A stretch of 42,323 bases of DNA from Mesotaenium endlicherianum (lineage: Eukaryota > Streptophyta > Zygnematophyceae > Zygnematales > Mesotaeniaceae), in contig WELA01013860.1 in the NCBI GenBank assembly GCA_009602735.1, positions 146,671 to 188,993 of the forward strand, read 5' to 3'. The position numbers were made by a program, and so were the translations under genes. This document shows, in pieces, positions 1 to 8,029 of this stretch. Under the pieces are notes generated by a model. The model was given only the letters and a program-made list of their open reading frames with translations. It searched no databases and had not been told where the DNA came from. Position 1 is the stretch's first letter, and every line of letters starts with the position of its first letter.

Positions 1-640
1 CCTATGACGCCGGTGCAGCTCAGCGCCGAGGTCATCTCTCTAGCACTGCACCGCATGCCGGCGGTCTCCCTCGCAGAGCTCGGCGTCTCCATGGAGGCAA
101 CGAGGCAGGCCGCTCAGCTGGTGCTCCAGTCGCGCAGAGCCACGCTGCGCACCGCCGCCAGGAGGCCGACGGCTGATGCCGCCACCGCGGTGCGATCCGC
201 GCCCGCGCGCTCTGCGCATGAGCGCAGGATGATCAGCACTCCTAACATCGCGTTTTTGGATAATTCGCAGGGGATCGTGCTCGTCAACACCCAGGCGCCG
301 CAGCGCATCATGTTTGACACAGGCGCGCAGCCGGTTCTCATCAGCCTCCGCTACTTCCGTCAGCTGGGACTCTCTTCCGCCAACTTGGAGGACTCTCCGA
401 CGCGCATTAACACCGCCGCCGGCACGTCCGAGACCGAGCTGGCCGCACGAGGTTGGCGCTACTGTTCACTCTGCGCCCAGGCACGGCAGACGAGACAACC
501 ATCCATCGGCACGCACTCGTCACTCCTTCCGAGTCCTTTGATGTGCTCCTAGGGCAGGACGTGCTCTTTCCCATTGGCGCCGCGGTCGACAACTGGGCGG
601 AGCGCGTCTTCTATCGTCCCGACTGGAGGACAGGGGGGAC
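1..640 (+). pseudogene. A1 aspartic protease region (frameshifted)
   Basis: Retropepsin-like domain that would cleave the polyprotein. The active-site Asp-Thr-Gly-Ala lies at 316-327. The conserved C-terminal Leu-Gly-Gln-Asp motif lies near 546-560, roughly 77 residues later, which suits a retropepsin monomer. The first half reads in the frame of position 4 and the second half in the frame of 453. Compared with A2, one base is missing near 437, which explains the switch. The first ATG in view (4-6) is probably internal, because the matching part of A2 stays open for at least another 180 bases upstream. The 100 or so residues before the active site are unrecognised and may be the end of Gag. 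Confidence 0.75.
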
Positions 641-1907
641 GCGCACCGCATCCTTGTCCATTGACATTGTCGATCGCCGCCCAGCAGTGTCCGCTCTTTA
701 TGGCTTCATGGGGCTGGGCGATGGCCGACCAGTGGTCAAGACCGATAAGGACAAGCCCGAGGACGAGGAGATCTCTGTCGGGGTGGACCTGCTCGAGCCA
801 CAGGACGAGGAGCCGGACCTACCTAGTGCCGAGCTCCACCTCACGCTGCAGCAGCAGGCGGATGTCCTGGCAACCCAGGCCAGGGAGCAGATCCGCACCT
901 GCACTGCCCACAGCGCGATGATGCGGCAGATGGCGGACGATGCCACCGAGGCCCTCGCCACGGCCAGCACAGCCATCGCTGCCGCCGCCCTTGCTCGCGG
1001 TGCGGCCGCAGCGCCTACGGCTCATTCGGGGGTCTCGGCCTCTCGCGGCGAGCCGTCCGCGAGGACCAACATCCGCATTTGCCACGACGTGCCTGTTGGC
1101 GTGGCCACTCAGTACAGTATGGACTCTCAGCCGCCCCCTCATGACGCCTCGCATCAGACCGGCGAGACCTGGCCTCGCACCACGGCATCCGAGGACGAGG
1201 TCATGCGGCAAGCAGCTTATCCTGGCAGATCCGACCAGTCCCTCAAGAGTGAGGAGGAGACACAGTGGGAGCGACTGCCAGAGGCATCCGTCGAGGTACT
1301 CAGCGCGGAGCCACCAGAGGAGCCCCCGCCAGCTGCGCCTACGGCACGCAGGCAGCGTGCACCTACTGGTCCGCCCGGCTCCAGCGCACCCAGCCAGCCC
1401 ATGACACACGATTGGCCCAGCAGGGCTCGCACCGACGCCGCTGGACCCAGCCGTCCAGTGTCACACGACTGCTCGACGAGCCACGAGTGTCGCCGCATCA
1501 CCCATTTGTTTGCGACGAGCCGGGCTGCCGCAGCCTCCTCTAGCGCTAGCACACACTCCATACAGCAGCCAGCGCCTAGGCTCAGCGTCCGCGAGCCACC
1601 CCGCACGACCCCGTCTATCTGCGCCCATCTGACCTACGCACATCGCACTAGGCCGACTATCGGGCCCACTCGAGAGACCACTCCTCTCCGCGAGACGAGC
1701 CGCTCCCAATCGCTCACACCCCTTTGCAAGACGCGAGAGGTGACTCCCCTCCGCGAGACGCGAGCCCGCTCCATCACGCCGCCCTACGACGACAGGGAGC
1801 GCACGCCTCCTTACGACGACACGCGGGCCCGCGGGGACACGCCGCCATACGACGACACTCGAGACCGACGCCGCACTCCACCCTTCCAGCCCCTCTCAGC
1901 TGGCGAC
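641..1907 (+). pseudogene. A1 linker between protease and methyltransferase, Ala/Ser/Thr/Pro/Arg-rich
   Basis: This segment reads in one frame from about 453 to the deletion junction near 1907. It begins with an acidic stretch (about 740-830), followed by an Ala-rich region, then a long low-complexity tract rich in Ser, Thr, Pro and Arg. It ends in short degenerate repeats built on Thr-Pro-Leu-Arg-Glu-Thr and Thr-Pro-Pro-Tyr-Asp-Asp units. No enzymatic domain was recognised. It is probably a disordered linker of the polyprotein. The equivalent A2 segment (39960-41550, - strand) keeps the same composition and repeats. Confidence 0.55.
1675..1885 (+). repeat. Short degenerate in-frame repeats (TPLRET and TPPYDD units)
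   Basis: Three Thr-Pro-Leu-type units and four Thr-Pro-Pro-type units follow each other, each about 7 to 14 codons long, with alternating basic and acidic residues. The DNA repeats around cgagagacnactcc and cctacgacgac blocks. The same array is seen in A2 at about 40262-40470 on the - strand, so it belongs to the family and not to one copy. Confidence 0.6.
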
Positions 1908-2480
1908 GACGCTCGCCAGCCGCCGCACACACTCGCGTGGGTCCTGGAGAACGTGGCGCGCGCCACAATCACCGACCCGATGTTAGCGCCGACTTTGCTC
2001 TTTGCAGCAGCTACGTCGGCCGCGAGGCCGTCATCGACGCTGCCCAGATTGGTTCCTTCGCGCACCGCGTCCGCGCCTACTTCACGAACCTGGCGATGCC
2101 AGGTACTCTCGAGGCGTTGGCCGCCTCTCATCCACGTCATCCACGCACCGTCGACTCCATCCTCGATGCCCCTCGTTTGGCCCAGCGCGTGACTGCACTA
2201 CCACATCCCTCCATGGCGCATTGTGAGGTCCTGCATGACGTCACTCGCGCGCTGTCGACTTTTGTCAGCCGCTACGACAGCGACGCCTTTGTCGGAGACC
2301 AGCGCGGGATGGTCATCGACCTGGAGACTGGCATGTTTGACAGGCCGCGTCCTGCGGAGATGGAGCGTGCCATGGGCTTCCCGCCGCATCTCACACAGGT
2401 GGACGGTCTCACTGAGGTGAACCGCATTTGCCTCTTGGGGCAGGCGATCGACGCCAACGTCCTCACGTGGATCTGCTGCA
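1908..2480 (+). pseudogene. A1 remnant of cytosine-5 DNA methyltransferase, C-terminal motifs only
   Basis: Starts just before the Glu-Asn-Val motif (motif VI, 1947-1955) and continues through a motif-VIII-like segment (Gln-Ile-Gly-Ser-Phe-Ala-His-Arg-Val-Arg). It ends with motifs IX and X (Arg-Pro-Ala-Glu-Met-Glu-Arg-Ala-Met-Gly-Phe-Pro, then Leu-Leu-Gly-Gln-Ala-Ile-Asp-Ala-Asn-Val). The cofactor-binding motif I and the catalytic Cys motif IV, both present in A2, are absent because the sequence jumps from the linker (about 1907) straight to this point. A single-base loss near 1957 also shifts the frame relative to A2. This copy cannot encode an active methyltransferase. Motif assignment is from knowledge of the C5-MTase family; the deletion is seen directly by comparison with A2. 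Confidence 0.75.
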
Positions 2481-3655
2481 GACGCAGGCCTTGGCGCCTC
2501 TCTACGCCGCAGCCGGCATCCCGAGCTGCCTCGGCCTGCCGATGATATGGACGATGACTCCACCGACGATGACAATCAGGCCCCGCCCGGCACGACTTGG
2601 CATCCTCAGCGCGCAGGGCCTGCACCGCAGGCGCGCGCGCGCCCCCCATCCCCACCGCCGCGCAGGGAGGACTCTGGTTCGCTGGGGGGGGACGGCGGAG
2701 AGAGGAGTCCTCACAGCGACCCAGGGAGTCCCGGTCACCCTTTCTTTTTCCTCGCTCGCAGGCAGACGGTGCCAGGCAGCTGGCCGCAGCTGCCACAGTG
2801 CAGGTACCCGCGGCAGGCCGAGCGCCAGCCGCTGCAGGGCAGGTGACACTTGCAGCACCACACTCTACCCCAGCGGCAAGACAGGAGATTCCAGCTGCAG
2901 GCCAGGCGACGCCACCAGCTCCACCGACATGGAAGCTTGGGGGGACACTCACCAAGGCGCAGGCTGCACAGTTGACGGCACTGCTGGATGGGAGGCGCAG
3001 CACCAGCTTTGCCAGCGGCATGCACGATCTCGGGCGCTACAGGGGGGACCCCATGCGGATTACTCTCACGTCGCAGGAGCCCATTTTCCTGAAGCGTTAT
3101 CGCTACAGCCACTTCAAGGATGGCTTGATCAGCGCGCAGACAAGCAAGCTGGAGGACAGCCGGCTCATTCGGGAGTCCTCCTCTTGCTATGCCGCACCCA
3201 CGGTCATGCCAGCCAAGAAGGATGCCTCGGGCAACTGGTCCGAGAAGAGGATGTGCGGTGATTATTCTAGGCTGAACGAGGTCACCGAGCAGGACAGATA
3301 TCCTATACCGACGCCTGACGAGATCTTTGACGACATTGGCACGTGCACTTGGTTCTCAATGTTGGATCTGCGTCAGGGCTTCAACCAGATTCCCATTGCC
3401 GAGGAGGACCAGCATAAGACGGCGTTCTGGGGAGCACAGCGGCTCTACGAGTGGGTGATGATGCCGTTTGGGTTGAAGAACGCGCCAGCTACCTTTCAGA
3501 GGATGATGGATAAGGAGCTGGCCGGGCTGTCCTTTGCCCGATGCTACGTTGATGACGTGCTCGTCTTCAGTCAGATGTTTGAGGAGCACGTGGCGCACAT
3601 CACTGCTGTCCTGGACCGCTTGGAGGCCGCTGGGCAAGTGCACTTTTGGGACCCG
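2481..3655 (+). pseudogene. A1 Pro/Ala-rich linker and reverse transcriptase core
   Basis: A low-complexity Pro/Ala/Gln linker (2597-2930) leads into a Ty3/Gypsy reverse transcriptase. Visible RT blocks are Cys-Gly-Asp-Tyr-Ser-Arg-Leu-Asn near 3256, Asp-Leu-Arg-Gln-Gly-Phe-Asn-Gln-Ile near 3365, Met-Pro-Phe-Gly-Leu-Lys-Asn-Ala-Pro-Ala-Thr-Phe near 3460, and the catalytic Tyr-Val-Asp-Asp whose Asp pair is at 3551-3556. About 80 bases later the frame is lost. A2 has 17 more bases between two CAAGTGC repeats here (A1 near 3632), so A1 carries a 17-bp deletion. Function is copying element RNA into DNA; this copy is inactive. Confidence 0.85.
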
Positions 3656-4945
3656 CGAGGTGGAGTACCTTGGCCACCTGCTCTCCTCCAGCGGCTTGGC
3701 ACCCCAGCTGGCAAAGATCTCGGCCATCACAGGCATCCCACCTCCTACAGATCTCTCGCAGCTGCAGGCCTTCCTCGGCATCGCCAACTACTACCGCCGC
3801 TTTGTGCCAGGGTTCAGCGAGCTAGCCAAGCTGCTCAACAACTTGCTCCGCAAGGGCGTTGCCTACGTGTGGGGACCAGAGCAGCAGGTGGCATTCGATA
3901 AGCTCAAGGAGTTGCTGGTGAGCGCTCCTGTGCTTTGGCGTCCGGACTACGCGAAGCCCTTCATCCTCCACACCGACTGGTCGCAGGCAGGGCTGGGCGC
4001 TGTGCTGGTGCAGGAGCATGACGGCTTTGAGCATGTGGTGGCCTACGCCAGCCGCAACAACAACCGCGCGGATGGCAACTACGGCTCGTACGAGGGGGAG
4101 TGCTTGGCAGCGGTCTGGGCGATTGTGCACTTCAGGCACTATCTCTACGGCACGCACTTCCGCCTGGTCACCGACCATCAGCCACTTAAGTGGCTCATGA
4201 CGTCGGAGCGCTTGACCGGCAAGTACGCACGGTGGGCGCTTATCTTGCAGGAGTACACCTTCGACGTGCACCACCGTCCAGGCTTGACCAACCTGGACGC
4301 TTACGGTCTCAGCCGTAACCCGCTGCCCTCCTCGAGGGATCTTACTGTGGCCCACCACGATGAGGATGAGCCGGTGGCCTGGCACGCGGCGGCCTTCCTG
4401 GCCTTCACCATGGACGGCGATGTGCGGCCCGCAGGGCTCACTAGCCTGGACATGGTGACCGTCACCACTCGGCGATTGGCCCTGGCAGCAGCAGAGGATC
4501 AGGACAGCTGGCAGCGCGGTCCCGAGGACGTGTGGGACGACGCCCCAGTGCTGCAGTACGTCACGGCCAAGGAGTTGGCACCCGATGTCAGCGCACGCGA
4601 GCGCGACCGCATCCTCAGGCGCAGTCGCGACTTCATTTTCATGGAGGGGCGCGTGCGGCGCGTGATGGCGGACGGCTCCGTCTTGGTGGTCCCTGAGCCT
4701 GCCATACGCAGTCAGCTGGTGCGCCGAGTGCACGAGTCCCTCGGGCACTTTGGTGTCAAGCGCACCCTCAGTCTTCTTCAGGCCGAGTACTGGTGGCACG
4801 GCATGACTAAGGTCGTCGCCGCTGTCGTCAGCAGCTGCACTCTCTGCGACCGTGTGCGCTCGAGCTTCACAGCGCGCACCGTTGCCCTCAGCCCCCTTCC
4901 TATTCAGGGGCTGTTCTACAGGTGGTCGCTTGACTTGGCTGAGAG
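3656..4945 (+). pseudogene. A1 RT thumb, RNase H and integrase zinc-binding domain
   Basis: This continues the polyprotein in the frame of 3534 after the 17-bp deletion. Gypsy-type RT connection blocks (Phe-Leu-Gly-Ile-Ala-Asn-Tyr-Tyr-Arg-Arg-Phe, near 3770) are followed by RNase H with His-Thr-Asp-Trp-Ser-Gln-Ala near 3970 and Glu-Gly-Glu-Cys-Leu-Ala-Ala-Val near 4095. Next comes the integrase HHCC domain with His-Glu-Ser-Leu-Gly-His-Phe near 4735 and Cys-Thr-Leu-Cys-Asp near 4840. The frame is lost near 4940, where one G present in A2 is missing just after the first integrase catalytic Asp (4932-4934). Confidence 0.85.
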
Positions 4946-5283
4946 CTGCCCAAGTCTCGCCAGGGCAACCTCTACGTCTTGGTGATGATTGAGCACATGT
5001 CCAAGTGGATCGAGCTCGTGCCCTTGCCCAGCAAGGCCAGTGAGGGGATCGCTCAGGCCTTCCTCGATCAGGTCCTTAGCCGTTTTGGCGGCTGCGCTGA
5101 GGTGCTGACCGACCAGGGCAAGGAGTTCCAGGGCAGCTTTCAGAAGCTGCTGGAGCGCTCTATGATCGACCACCGCACCACCTCCCGCGATCATCCTCAG
5201 GCTGACGGCCTCGCCGAGCGCATGGTGCAGACCGTCAAGCTAGGGTTGCGGAAGTACTGCCTTGCCCACGACCGTACCCACTG
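4946..5283 (+). pseudogene. A1 integrase catalytic core
   Basis: DDE-type integrase core. The second catalytic Asp (Leu-Thr-Asp-Gln-Gly-Lys-Glu-Phe) is at 5111-5113 and the catalytic Glu (Leu-Ala-Glu-Arg-Met) at 5216-5218, with 34 residues between them. Families B and C here have 35. The core ends at an in-frame TGA at 5282-5284, where A2 has TGG in the Thr-Tyr-Trp-Asp-Asp sequence, so it is a nonsense mutation. The reading frame would otherwise continue into the next segment. The enzyme would insert element cDNA into the genome; this copy is dead. Confidence 0.85.
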
Positions 5284-6007
5284 AGACGACGCCCTCCCTT
5301 GGCTGGCGATGGGGTACAGGTTCAGTAAGCAGGCCTCCCTGGCCTTGCACTCTCCTTACTTCCTTCTCTACGGCCGACAGCCCATCCTGCCAGCAGCAGC
5401 CAGGACTGTGGCCGAGAACGTCTTGGACTTGGACAGTCCCGAGACATGGAGTGCTCTTATCGGGCAGCGTGCTCAGCTCTTTCGGCGCCTGATGCCCATG
5501 GCCATGGATAACCTCAGCATCGCACAGCATCGCGACACACTGAGGTACGCCATGACTTGTGGAGGAGCCTATCATCCGCGGGTGTTGCAGTTTTCCGCAG
5601 GTGTCTTCGTGTACCTGCGACGCCAGACGAAGAACACCCTCGACACCAGCAGCTCGCCGGTCATCCTGCGCGTCAAGCGTGCCTTGGCGTCAGGAGTCCT
5701 GGAGCTGGAAGGCGTAGATGGCCGTCTTTACATGGACCACACGAAGAACTGTGGGCCGTGCCACCTTCCTAACCTTGACTTGCAGGTCCGTCCCCGCGAC
5801 GCGCGGCCGCCCAAGGAGTGGGCGTGCCAGATCTGTCACAGCACTAGCCAGGAGGCCAAGATGCTGCTCTGCGACAGCTGCAACCTCGGCTTCCACATCG
5901 GCTGCCTCGACCCGCCGCTGGCCCGCGTGCCAGCTGGAGACTGGTCCTGCGGAGACTGCACTGAGCTAGCCTTAGGCAGCGTATATAGCCCATCAGCTAG
6001 AGGCTGA
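5284..6007 (+). pseudogene. A1 integrase C-terminal domain with PHD finger
   Basis: Open to the stop at 6005-6007. The first part is the integrase C-terminal region, including a Gly-Asp/Val-Phe-Val-Tyr-Leu-Arg-Arg segment and a His-rich Cys-containing segment near 5740-5770. At 5825-5959 there is a complete C4HC3 PHD zinc finger: two Cys pairs, then His-x2-Cys, then Trp-x-Cys-x2-Cys. PHD fingers usually read histone H3 tails, so a role in choosing integration chromatin, like the chromodomains of families B and C, is inferred. It forms the very C-terminus of the polyprotein, 13 bases before the polypurine G-run. Confidence 0.85.
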
Positions 6008-6020
6008 GAGCTGGGGGGGG
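6008..6020 (+). other. Polypurine tract of A1
   Basis: GAGAGCT followed by eight G residues immediately precedes the 136-bp terminal repeat. A2 has the same arrangement with nine G. Position and composition fit the plus-strand primer of an LTR element. Confidence 0.7.
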
Positions 6021-6156
6021 AACTAAAACATTTTCGACTTGACTCCCTTTTTGGCTATAACGCCACATGTATTATAGACTCCATTGCAGCAAAGCCTGCT
6101 TGCCTATGATGTGTTGCTTATGCCTATGGTGCGCACTCGACCTCGTAACGCACGAC
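6021..6156 (+). repeat. 3' terminal repeat (LTR) of A1, 136 bp
   Basis: Begins AACTAAAACATTTT right after the G-run and ends TAACGCACGAC. The same 136-bp unit occurs at 7159-7294 (+) and at 17078-17213 (-), each exactly 136 bp, which fixes both ends. It lacks the usual TG...CA termini. A TATA-like GGCTATAACG lies near 6053-6062. Confidence 0.75.
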
Positions 6157-7158
6157 AGCTGTCATGATTTATTGAGTCGAGGTTGTCGTATAAAAACCAA
6201 GCTCCACATGTGCGGAACATCAACCTAGGAAGGCAGACTTTGCATTGACTTTACGCATCCGTATGTTGACCTTTTCTAGATTTCCAAGTCATCAACGTGT
6301 AGCGCGTCAAAGCATCTTCCGAATGGCACCAATTTCGCGTCATTTGATCAAGTATCGAGCGAGATAGGTGCGATCTAGTCCGCGACCTACCGGTCCCTTG
6401 CGAAACTTTCCCAAGGCCCAATTTGTGACTCAATGTCCCCAAAGGTGACATTGTTGGCTCTTCGTGACCCCAAGCTTTGTGCGCACAAATCCGCGAGCCC
6501 CTTAGCCTACATAAGCTTTGCATTTCCATAGTATATGTGCATCATTGAGGCTATAACTTGGTGACTGCACCACCTACTCCTAGAGGAAGCTTCCTCAATT
6601 TCCAGATCCACTTTTGAGGCGCTATCTAGGTAGATCACCCAAGGTAAGCTCGGCCAATGAGGAACACGTAGCATATCCTACGCACCTTGCTTTGATTGGT
6701 TTGAGTTATGCTTAGCCTATAGGAGTGCTAGTACATGCCTTGTACACATTAGTGGACATAGGAGAGCCTCCTAGAGTGACTACATGCACTAGATCCGCCG
6801 CATACCCCGCCGGATTTCCAGGAGTATAAGTACTAAGAGATGTCCCTAGAAGAGACATCTTTTAGAAGTCCATTATGCCAGGTGTAAGTAACAGAAATTA
6901 TCAGTAAAGCTTACACTTTTATCTCTTGTGTTTTCAGGACCACTTAGTTACTCTCTTGTGAAGAGCAAGCCCTCCAGGCTTCCAGTCACTTGAAGAACTT
7001 CACAAGTGGTGAGCAAAGTCACAACTTAAACCCTTGCCATAGGACTACTCTGAAGATCATGATGTGCTTCCAGTGATCTTTTGGGCCATACTTCAGTAGT
7101 TGTTTTCCTACCAGATTACAGTCTTGAGGTGCTCACTCTGGAGAGTACACATTCCTTA
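6157..7158. other. Unidentified 1.0 kb segment between two family-A terminal repeats
   Basis: No convincing coding region. It lacks a primer-binding site just after 6156 and a polypurine tract before 7159, so it does not look like the inside of a small LTR element. Near 6823-6832 there is a TATA-like GTATAAGTAC. Near 6881-6952 lies a short stretch that resembles a small intron: GTAAGTAACAG, then a pyrimidine-rich end in TTTTCAG. Composition is closer to 50% GC than the flanking A1. It may be a fragment of another repeat or of host sequence. Confidence 0.4.
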
Positions 7159-7294
7159 AATTAAAACATTTTCGACTTGACTCCCTTTTTGGCTATAACG
7201 CCACATGTATTGTAGACTCCATTGCAGCAAAGCCTGCTTGCCTATAATGTGTTGCTTATGCCTATGGTGCGCACTCGGCCTCGTAACGCACGAC
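7159..7294 (+). repeat. Second copy of the family-A 136-bp terminal repeat
   Basis: Differs from 6021-6156 at only a handful of positions and has the same length and ends. Its right end directly abuts the truncated pol of B2, and its left end abuts the unidentified segment. It is either a solo LTR or the true 3' end of an A insertion into B2. Confidence 0.75.
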
Positions 7295-8029
7295 ATCCTG
7301 CAAGACTTCTTGTATCTCCTTGGGAAGGGGGCTGCCTTCTTGACTCTCGATCTCTTTCTTGATGTCTTTTGGCGTGATCAAGGCCAAAAGAAGCTCGTGT
7401 CCCTTCCTCACAAGTCTCTTGAGTTGGAGGACGGACAATAGTATCTCGTGTGCCGGCTTCTTGATGTCTTGGGTCTGGATATTCTGGATTGCGCGCAAAA
7501 TACAGATTCTTGAAGTGATGTCATTCTTGATCTTGATAGTACCGGTCCTCCAATCAACTTGGGGGTTGTGCTTGGTCAACCAAGGCGTCCCTAGGATGAC
7601 GTCGTACTTGCCCAATTGCATGGGGGAGAACACTACTCTATCCTTGAAGGACTTGATAGAGAGTGCCAAGGGGTACGTCTTCTTGGAAGGGGTAGTATAG
7701 GAGAATCCATCGGGCATCATAATCTCCTCGTCGTGGTCAAGAGTTCGCATAGTAATACCGTGCTTGGTGGCAAAATCTGCAGCAATGAAGTTGCCTTGAG
7801 CTCCGCTATCCACCAAGATGTGGACCTTCTCTCCTCCAAGGTAACCTCTCAAACTCATTGGGGCTGGAACGTCGTCTTCAACGGGGGTCTCCACCTCACT
7901 TGGCGTGTTGCCTTCTCGTGAAGTGGGTCTTGGGGTGGTAGGCTCCTGGCCTACCGGCGCTGTCCGTTTTTTGACAACTTTTTGGGGCATGAAAGTGCAC
8001 GATGGCCCTTTTCCTTGCAATAAAAGCAT
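7295..8029 (-). pseudogene. B2 pol fragment: protease and start of linker
   Basis: Same frame and sequence as the N-terminus of B1 pol, containing an intact aspartic protease with the Asp-Ser-Gly-Ala active site and the Ile-Leu-Gly-Thr-Pro-Trp motif. It would be produced by a -1 shift from gag at 7966-7972. About 225 codons in, the sequence runs into the family-A repeat at 7294, and translation would continue only about 11 codons into that repeat. RT, RNase H, integrase and chromodomain are absent. Substitutions against B1 cluster in the last 150 bases. Confidence 0.85.

Larger units (their letters stand above)
1..6156 (+). mobile_element. Family A Ty3/Gypsy-like retrotransposon, copy A1 (5' end outside window, degenerate)
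   Basis: Domain order read on the + strand is protease, Thr/Pro-rich repeat tract, C-terminal half of a cytosine methyltransferase, reverse transcriptase, RNase H, integrase and PHD finger, followed by a G-run and a 136-bp terminal repeat. Protease-RT-RNase H-integrase is the Ty3/Gypsy order. The coding region is broken by at least four small frameshifts, one nonsense codon and a deletion of about 1.15 kb compared with copy A2. The reading frame is already open at base 1, so gag and the 5' LTR lie outside the window. GC and CpG content are visibly higher than in families B and C. Confidence 0.9.

Noticed and set aside
1900..1960. The A1/A2 difference at the methyltransferase could be a spliced intron.
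   Set aside because: The extra A2 sequence does not begin with GT or end with AG at the junctions and it encodes conserved enzyme motifs, so deletion in A1 fits better.
2198..3021. Long open frames on the strand opposite the family-A coding region.
   Set aside because: GC-rich sequence has few stops; the peptides carry no domain and mirror the RT/methyltransferase coding on the other strand.
5825..5959. PHD finger as part of a host chromatin gene.
   Set aside because: It lies in the integrase frame just before the polypurine tract and occurs the same way in both A copies.
6021..7294. A small non-autonomous LTR element (136-bp LTRs around 1.0 kb).
   Set aside because: No primer-binding site after the left repeat, no polypurine tract before the right repeat and no matching 5-bp flanks.
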